Of a stretch of DNA of 64,000 nt, positions 57,801 to 64,000 are shown in pieces. The position numbers and the translations under genes were made by a program. The notes beneath the pieces were generated by a model, which saw nothing but the letters and a program-made list of their open reading frames with translations, was not told where the DNA came from and searched no databases. This DNA is from Bolinopsis microptera (Eukaryota > Ctenophora > Tentaculata > Lobata > Bolinopsidae), in contig NC_087078.1 in NCBI RefSeq assembly GCF_026151205.1, positions 14,339,118 to 14,403,117 on the forward strand, given 5' to 3'. Each line of letters starts with the position of its first letter. Position 1 is the first letter of the stretch.

Positions 57801-60629
57801 CGACAAACCCTGACAAACCCCGACAAACCCCGACAAACCCCGACAAACCCCGACAAACCCTGACAAACCCCGACAAACCCCGACACACCCCGACACACCC
57901 CGACACACCCTGACAAACCCCGACAAACCCCGACACACCCTGACAAACCCCGCAAACCCCGACACACCCTGACAAACCCCGACACACCCCGACAAACCCC
58001 GACACACCCTGACAAACCCTGACAAACCCCGACAAAACCCCGACAAACCCCGACAAACCCTGACAAAACCCCGACGTGTCGAGATGTGTCGTATCATGTC
58101 GGGCCCACCGGCTACATGATGCCTTGTACAGTGCTGTGACGTCAGCTGTGAAGAATGAGAGACATGAGAGTTGTTGATGTGACATGTTTTGAAGCTCTTC
58201 TAGGTGAGTGTGTATATTGCTCAGGTGAGATGGAACATGATTAAGCAGAGGAGATAGAATAGATTTAACAATCCAAGCAAGCTTCTCAGAAGGGGAATTT
58301 ATACAAGACACAATTGGACGTATTTTACAATTAGAAATAATATCTACATCTGAAACTAAGACATTACAATCAAATTTATGAGTTTTCTGTATTAAATAAA
58401 TAGTCGGTAGTTGGGTATTATGTGATTTAAATAAGTCTACTGTTTTGCTGTCATAATTACACATCCTACTTATCTCTGTCCATAACACATTACTCTCAGT
58501 CTCTAGTCTCTCAGTAACCCTGTTGATGAGGCGGCTGTAGGAGACTTCTGAGGGGTTTGCTATTGGTTGGATCCGATTTTGTCGCGTGGTGGTAGGTGCA
58601 ACGTAGGTGTACGCTTCTTGCGAGGTCATGTCTGACAGATGTTTCTGCGTAATCTGCTGTTGTACTCCACTACTCATAATCACAAACTCACCCCCCTTGT
58701 CGCTTCTCGAGAAGTGGAGTGCCAACCATCACCAATAGGAGCGATAGTACGAGTATATATGTTCGAGAGAAGATCGATTTACACTGATTTACACGTCTCA
58801 TTCTACCGGAGATACGTGGATGATGCCGGGAGTCTAGCCAGCTCCAAAGAAGAAGCTCTGAGGATAGTGGAGTCCATCTCAAACGAGGACCCAGACCAGT
58901 TGCTCAAATGGGAAATTGACTATCCGGAAAGCCGTCAGGATTTCACCCCATTCCTCGACACCCAGATAAAGATCGACGAACAGGGAACACTACACCACAA
59001 ATTCTACAGAAAGAAGCAGAAAAAGAATATCACACTGCACGCCAACAGCCACCACAATGAGGGAACTAAAGTAGCAACCATCAAGAACTTCTACAAAACG
59101 GCTGCTTTTTGCTCATCAACACCAGAGTATAAAGAAGAGTCCATGAAGATTGTAGACAACTTGTTGGTCAACAACGGTTACCAAGACCCACGACGTATAA
59201 ACAAAACAGGACGACTTCACCCTCTCTCACCTACAACACGTCATAACCCTTCATCATCAAACATACAAGATACCGACCACGTAACATGCACTCTACCATT
59301 CATCAACAAGCCATTTTCCAAAGAAGTCACTCAATTTGCCCTCTCACACAACTTACCGGTCAAATTCATATTCACACCAGGTAAGAAATCTTATGTTCAT
59401 CACGACCACACGACAAACCACACTGCACCATACCAAACTGTATCATATGTCCACTCATCACAACAAATCACGACTGCAAACCAAAATGTGTCATATACAA
59501 AGTTACGTGTAAATTATGTCAAGAGCTATATATAGGGGAAACGAGTAGAACAGCACACGATAGATTTTCAGAGCATCGAAGAGCAGTCAACAGGCCTTTA
59601 ACCTATCCTGATAATGCGTTGGCTGCTCATTATTCAGAGTTTCACGATAACACAGAACCAGATATTTCCTTCGATATTTTAGAAATTAACTTATATAGCA
59701 CCATTAAACGTAAAGTGACAGAAGCTTACTACATTAATTTATTTAAACCTAGTATCAATAACAAAGAAGAGTGCGAGAAGCTTAAGGGATTTCTTTTACA
59801 ACATATTCAAAGACAAATTTAAACAAATAGCACACGACCCTGCTGTTCAGTAGATGTTATGTACTTGGACAGAGTGTAAAACGTGTGCACATCACTATTT
59901 TCAATGTAATGTACAATACCATTTGATGTAACCTGTATTCAGTGTGTGTAATTTTAATTTAGCATTTTAACTAGTATAGAAGCATTTATTATATACTAAC
60001 ATTTATAACTATTTTAGCCTGAAGATGGCGTTGACGCCGAAAATTTGCCCTTACTCCTAACTTCCTTGTTTCACTTGTCCTTGTCTCTTCCAACCGGATA
60101 ATATCCAGATATCAGTATTTCAATCATGAGACTAATAAACAGCGAACTACTCCGTTATTTGATGTTATCATACGGTTATGATACCCTGTACCAACCACGG
60201 TGTAAATGGCGGTGGGTGGACTTTCTCAGCTTAATTTCAGATCAAACGTTGTTATGTGATTGTTCTTACATCAGTCTTAGATTTCGGCGATCTTGGAGCC
60301 CGCTCCTTCTTTAGATCGTACTTGTTGTCGACATCTTTTCCAACTGTTACCTGAAGAAATAGGATTTATAATTCACACGGGGGGAGGGGCGGGCACCCAA
60401 CTTAATCTTACATTCAAATATATAGGATGAGAGGTATTCACACAATTAAAATATTAGTTACCTCGCTTGCTATCTCAGGAGTTTCGTCAAGATTACTGCT
60501 ATGGAAAGTTCTGTCATTTCCAAAATTTGCATTGTACTGATCGTCCGACAAATCCTCCTCATCATCCAGCCTGGAACGGACAGTTTCTGTCGGGTCTCTA
60601 AAATCTTCGTAATTCATGGCGGACAACAT
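54824..60629 (-). CDS. C2H2 zinc-finger protein, six exons, intron carrying a Penelope insertion
   Basis: Coding exons: 60629-60462, 60350-60270, 55951-55860, 55581-55464, 55303-55166 and 55003-54824; phases agree and give about 258 residues. The N-terminus is acidic and probably disordered (SRLDDEEDLSDDQY). Three C2H2 fingers follow: YICEKC...RVHRDTMH (split between exons 3 and 4), YKCKDCGKLF...NRHMAQVPH (its last His is in exon 5) and YRCPRCGQIF...THLKFSIH. The first has spacing C-x2-C-x12-H-x4-H; the other two have x5 between the histidines. The C-terminus is Ser/Tyr/Pro-rich and ends GLRIPPHS. Likely a nuclear nucleic-acid-binding protein; no orthologue was recognised. The exon 3 acceptor is uncertain by 3 nt (55951 or 55954), and linkage of exons 1-2 to the rest across the 4.1 kb insertion rests on phase and strand only. 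Start: 60629, with a second in-frame Met at 60617. Confidence 0.7.
56049..56060. repeat. 12-bp target-site duplication, left
   Basis: GTTATCATACGG, repeated at 60164-60175, bracketing the Penelope-like pair. Confidence 0.8.
56061..58716 (-). mobile_element. Penelope-like element, longer copy (RT and GIY-YIG), interrupted
   Basis: The minus-strand frame starts at a DKG motif (RSDKGGEFVIMSSG), typical of the N-terminal part of Penelope-like reverse transcriptases. It continues through SFFTADVTALY, is split by the insertion at 57654-58125, resumes with TNINISGC, and has MGCQPSPIGAIVRVY and the catalytic RRYVDDAGSL. After the RT come a Cys/His cluster (HCTIPNCIICPL) and a GIY-YIG-type endonuclease (VIYKVTCKLCQELYIGETSR), with the stop at 56351. 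That RT plus GIY-YIG order defines Penelope-like elements. The sequence upstream of the DKG motif is absent, so the copy is 5' truncated. Because the insertion keeps open frames, the C-terminal 571-codon frame runs from inside the satellite to the stop. It lies on the same strand as the host zinc-finger gene. Confidence 0.9.
57654..58125. mobile_element. TIR element filled with 11-bp satellite, inserted in the Penelope RT
   Basis: Terminal inverted repeats AAGGCATCATGTAGCC and GGCTACATGATGCCTT, each bordered by GTAC (57650-57653 and 58126-58129). Removing the element and one GTAC restores the RT frame (TALY joined to TNIN). Between short unique shoulders lies an array of about 36 units of CGACAAACCCC or CGACACACCCC (about 57678-58070), period 11. 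It is non-coding in its own right, though its frames stay open. Confidence 0.85.
58717..60163 (+). mobile_element. Penelope-like element, shorter inverted copy
   Basis: A near-identical inverted copy of 56061 to about 57460. It starts at GCCAACCATCACCAATAGGA, inside the RT just before the PSPIGAIVRVY block, so it is more strongly 5' truncated. It keeps RRYVDDAGSL and the following region, then has a 10-nt deletion near 59386 that shifts the frame. The GIY-YIG region is present but out of frame (last part 59619-59822). It joins the longer copy head to head, 5' end to 5' end. About 48 extra bases (60115-60163) follow the shared 3' end before the target-site duplication. Confidence 0.9.
60164..60175. 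repeat. 12-bp target-site duplication, right
   Basis: GTTATCATACGG, identical to 56049-56060. Confidence 0.8.
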
Positions 60630-61716
60630 TACCCACTAGAAATTGTTGTTCGTTAATTCCACGCATTACTACATATGAAAGTACGTGCGCGTTTCGTTGT
60701 AGCTGTTGACAACTGTTACTTTTTATTGAAAAGTGATGAAATTTGGTGTTGAAATTTCTTGCTTTACGCGCGGCGCTCAACAATAAGTAATCAATTATTT
60801 TTGGAGCGGACTACTGACTTTTAATTCGCAATAATTAGGACACGAAGCAAGTTGATAACTTAATGTAAAGTGTTACATTTAATCCAAATTGTGTTTCTAT
60901 GAAAAATCTCATTAAAAAACATCTTAAATCTTACAAAAACAAAATGTCCAGTCACGAAAACATAAGCCTTATATTGTTGACGGACTCAGAAGCAAGACCT
61001 TTCATTTGCAATTCCATTCTTTGAAAATTATAACAATTATCAGAACCTTTAAATTATCTGACACAAATAATTGCACAAATTTCATGCTGAGATCATATTA
61101 TTTAACACAACAACTTAATTACACAGGGCAATAGGGTCAGTATGCCCTTCAAACACATAATGTTACGAAAGTCATTTGCACGAATCTTAAAAACATTTTC
61201 ATGACTCGAAAATGAGTTTGAAAATTTTACCAAATACGTAAAAATAATTATAAAGAACTTTCAATTTGGAAATTCTCTGATAAAAACATAGGTAAAAAAC
61301 TAATCATCTGGTGTTTCATCATGATTAATACATCAATTTAAAATTCAAAATATTTTATCTAACAAAGGTAAACTTAGAGGAACATTACGGCCAGAGTAAG
61401 GAGCACTTGTTCAGATAGACCCCCGAAATAATGTTTATAAACATATATAAACGTATATATACGAAAATAGCTTTGACATAGGTAAAAATGGAAACGAGAG
61501 TAAAGTAAACACTAACAGTAGGCAATATAGAAGTATAACTGATCTCGAGCAGGTTTATTACTAGTTGATAGGAAGAGATTGTGAACTGGTTGATATGAAG
61601 AGATGAATAATAAGAGCCTACAAGAGGGTTGAAAATAGATACTTGTAGAGGTTGAGAATTTGAGGCTAGAGCCTAGAACTCTGAAAAGAACTGGCTGAAA
61701 GGCTGATAACTAGATG
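60630..61716. other. Between zinc-finger gene 5' end and the BORCS5-like 3' end; no gene seen
   Basis: The promoter and 5' UTR of the zinc-finger gene should lie from 60630 rightwards; the first 150 bases contain an ACGTGCGCG stretch. The rest is AT-rich with nothing recognisable. Confidence 0.4.
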
Positions 61717-62812
61717 CTAGGAAATGTTGTCTGACTGGGTAAAGGTTGGTAACCGCTCGTCAACTGGGAGGGTTTCATTAAGTTCGTTAACCAGAGGCAC
61801 TAAACCGTCCACCAGTGTGTTTATATGAGCTAGCTGCTGATTTATCTCCTTAACTGAGCTCTGTATGTTGTTACTCCACACGTTATACACGTTGTGCTTT
61901 TTCTCTGTTATAGCTGCAGGAGAGAAAACGTTTGACGCAGGAGAAAACCGACTGTTAATTTTAAGTGTAGGACTATTATTTATTTGCTGTTTTAGCTGCG
62001 CTGCAGCAGGGCCATCAACTGAAATGACCACCCTTACGCTTTACTGCGGACAACCATGGCTACATAGTTACGCTGTAGAACTTCTAGAAAAGTGTTTACT
62101 TACCAAGAATTAGAGCAACTGACTGGTCAGCTTGTTTGATACTTCTTGAGAGTTGGTTTTGCTCTTCAGATACCACAACTGAGCTTTGTCTTAAATGTTC
62201 TTCGTACACAGTAAACAGCTGCATACAGGAGTATTTTGGTAAGGTTGAGAAAATTTGAATGAAGGCAGGGTGTATTGTTGTGTTTTACGGAAAGCAAAGT
62301 TAGTTTTAACTATAACTTATAAGATGCTTTTTGCTTAAGCACTCGGAATGTTTATGATTAGTGCTCGTTTGATTATTGTCGTACATATAACAGAAGGTTT
62401 CACATAAAAATCAAGGCTGAAAAGGTTTGGCCTTATGAGGCATGATTGTCATGCTTAAAGTGTAGATATTTTAGGAAACTTTTCTATGAATGTGTTCTGA
62501 TAAATGGAAATTTTTAGGCTACAGAATCGAAATCGGTTTGCAATAGAATTTCACGTTATTATTACTGACCCTAAGTCAACCTTAAATGTTAGGGGTAAAA
62601 TACATCTGGTATATCAATAATTAAAAAATATGACTAAAATAAATTGTTTAACTAATTGACCTCATCCCGTTATTTAACTAAAAATGATTCACCTCTATCA
62701 AATGTCGGGGGTTAAGCTGTCTGAGAGCAGCATGATCGGAGGCCAAGATTCCAAAGCTCGCACTGTGCTGTAGTAAAGGCTGCAATTTTGTAACTGTCCT
62801 CTTGATAGGTTC
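61717..62812 (-). CDS. BORCS5: BORC complex subunit 5 homologue (myrlysin-like), 3' three exons
   Basis: Exons 62812-62693, 62218-62104 and 62018-61717, GT/AG and phase-consistent, give the C-terminal 178 residues. The order matches BORCS5: a TKLQPLLQH segment, then LNPRHLIELFTVYEEHLRQS, a predicted coiled coil (SRSIKQADQSV; NVWSNNIQSSVKEINQQL), and the end LVPLVNELNETLPVDERL followed by PTF. In characterised animals BORCS5 is an N-myristoylated subunit of BORC, which recruits Arl8 to lysosomes and drives their outward movement. The N-terminal exon with the myristoylation signal was not found; it may lie right of the LINE or beyond the window. The family protein is about 196 residues, so only a short N-terminus is missing. 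The stop follows SDNIS. The call comes from recalled family pattern and should be checked by search. Confidence 0.72.
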
Positions 62813-63114
62813 CTGGATTAGGAGGTGGTCATAGGTAAAACTCAAATATAGTACATTATAGTAGCAGGATGCTAATAGAACATACATCATAGTAGCCTAG
62901 CAGGTAATAAATAGAGAATAAGTTATAATAGCAGGATTAAAATATAACACATAATATAGTAGAAGAGTGTAAATGTCAATCTGCTCGATTGTTTAGATTA
63001 AGACGGTTGACTCGGAAACTTTTGTGAATTCTAATCTGAGAAAGCTTTCTACAAGTTTACAAAGTAGGATCCTTGAAAAAACTTTCCGAGAGGGCCAGGG
63101 GTGGTGGGCATGCT
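62813..63114 (-). other. Intron or 5' region of the BORCS5-like gene
   Basis: Acceptor-like sequence (CCTAATCCAG on the minus strand) precedes the exon at 62812. No further coding exon was recognised before the LINE. Confidence 0.4.
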
Positions 63115-64000
63115 AGGATACAAGGATACAAGGATACAAGGATACAAAAGTGATAATTATTTTATTGAATTCACAATAGTTATAATTCTGAAATAATTTA
63201 AGGTTACACAATTCTAGTTATTTACAAATGTGTAGGGATAAAATAGAAATGTTTTATAATACTATTTTTGAGGTCCTGTAGCATTATGCATTGGCCAGTA
63301 TTTGAGTGGAAATCTGGGCTCTTATAGTAGGCTGTAAAATTTTCGTTCACAGAGAGAATTGAATGGATTGCTCTTGCTGTGGCAGTAAATTTTGTAGGGT
63401 CTAGTGTTTTATCGGATAGCAAACCGGCTAGGTCAGTAATATTTTTGGGATGGAAGTTAAATTTTTCTCTAACTGAGGAGTAGAGTAAACAGTCAGTTAG
63501 AACATGAATTTCGTCCTCAATAGGCTTAAGCCCCTTGCTGAAAAAGCAAAAAGTGCACCATCGATGTTCTCTTGGTACTAGGGGGGTTTCGTAACGGCCC
63601 CTCTCAATGTAAAGATTGTGGCAGCTAATACGAAACCTTGTTAAGCTTTTCCGAGCATCGGGGATCTTAACCACTCCTAAGTATGTTTCTGGTTCAAAAT
63701 CATGTTTAATTTGATTGTAGAATTCTAATTTAGGTGAGGATGCCTTGGCAGATTTCCAGGTATCCACAAATTCTTCCCTCATGTTGTGACTGATTTGGGT
63801 AGAGCTTGGATTTTGAAGAGGATGAGTGGGGGAAGTTATATTTGGTGAGAAGATTAGAGATGTTGGTGTACCAAGGAAGGCCCAGCATAATCTGCTCGTG
63901 AAATGCAGCGGAGAGGAGTTCATTTTCAGTGCTTTCAAGACGACTATAGAAATCTATTGCAAGTTTGCAGGCTTCAAAGAAGAGGGGGTGGCGCCCACTT
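63115..64000 (-). mobile_element. LINE 3' end (C-terminal Cys/His region), frameshifted, runs off the right edge
   Basis: The main frame (63938-63222) includes KSLTRFRISCHNLYIERGRY, then CTFC, then IEDEIHVLTDCLLYSSVREK: the CxxC-x-n-H-x4-C cluster found at the C-terminus of many non-LTR retrotransposons. The upstream part in another frame reads LFFEACKLAIDFYSRL, which also fits this region, so a frameshift lies between about 63780 and 63900 and the copy is dead. Downstream of the stop are four copies of the 8-mer AAGGATAC (63115-63146; TATCCTTG on the LINE strand), a typical short-repeat 3' tail. The reverse transcriptase would lie outside the window. Confidence 0.7.

Noticed and set aside
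57660-58097. Long open frames made of GVCRGLSGFV-type repeats
   Set aside because: They are translations of the 11-bp satellite; the 11-codon amino-acid period simply follows from the nucleotide period.
1-64000. CRISPR array, bacterial operon or phage module
   Set aside because: Spliced genes, SINE/LINE/Penelope content and lack of ribosome-binding sites show an animal genome; the repeats are tandem without unique spacers.

Overview
This is a eukaryotic, AT-rich window with spliced genes. Exons are short, obey GT/AG, and keep reading-frame phase across introns that run from under 100 bases to about 7 kb. The gene content (a DAZ/BOULE-like RNA-binding protein, an ABHD1/3-type hydrolase, a BORC subunit 5 homologue, a C2H2 zinc-finger protein and a papain-type protease with ShKT domains) and the mobile elements (Penelope-like, LINE, tRNA-derived SINE, mariner-like and hAT-like MITEs) point to an invertebrate animal. 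The ShKT-protease fusion would fit a cnidarian or another early-branching animal, but I cannot fix the species.

Layout. Positions 1-4224 hold, on the minus strand, the first three coding exons of an ABHD1/3-like hydrolase that runs off the left edge. Positions 11305-30587 hold a complete ten-exon paralogue on the plus strand (379 codons). The two are the arms of a head-to-head inverted duplication in which introns are still alignable. The 7 kb between them has only decayed LINE pieces and short repeats. The last intron of the plus copy holds an internally deleted copy of the protease gene, whose intact version is a single-exon gene at 33455-34975 (minus). From 31991 to 38597 there is a cluster of non-autonomous TIR elements.

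Positions 39525-51085 hold two tandem, same-strand (minus) copies of a six-exon DAZ/BOULE-like RRM gene, each with a matching CCAAT/E-box-rich upstream block. Copy A alone has tandem amplifications of two exon-end-plus-splice-donor segments. A SINE and several local duplications lie in the copy B introns.

Positions 54824-60629 hold a six-exon, three-finger C2H2 gene (minus). One of its introns contains a 4.1 kb Penelope-like insertion made of two inverted, 5'-truncated copies flanked by a 12-bp target-site duplication. The longer copy has its reverse transcriptase split by a second insertion: a TIR element filled with an 11-bp G-rich satellite. The 3' part of a BORCS5 homologue (61717-62812, minus) follows, and the right edge carries the 3' end of a LINE.

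Gene models were built by eye from splice signals, phase and recognisable motifs. Family calls rest on recalled family patterns, not on a database search.
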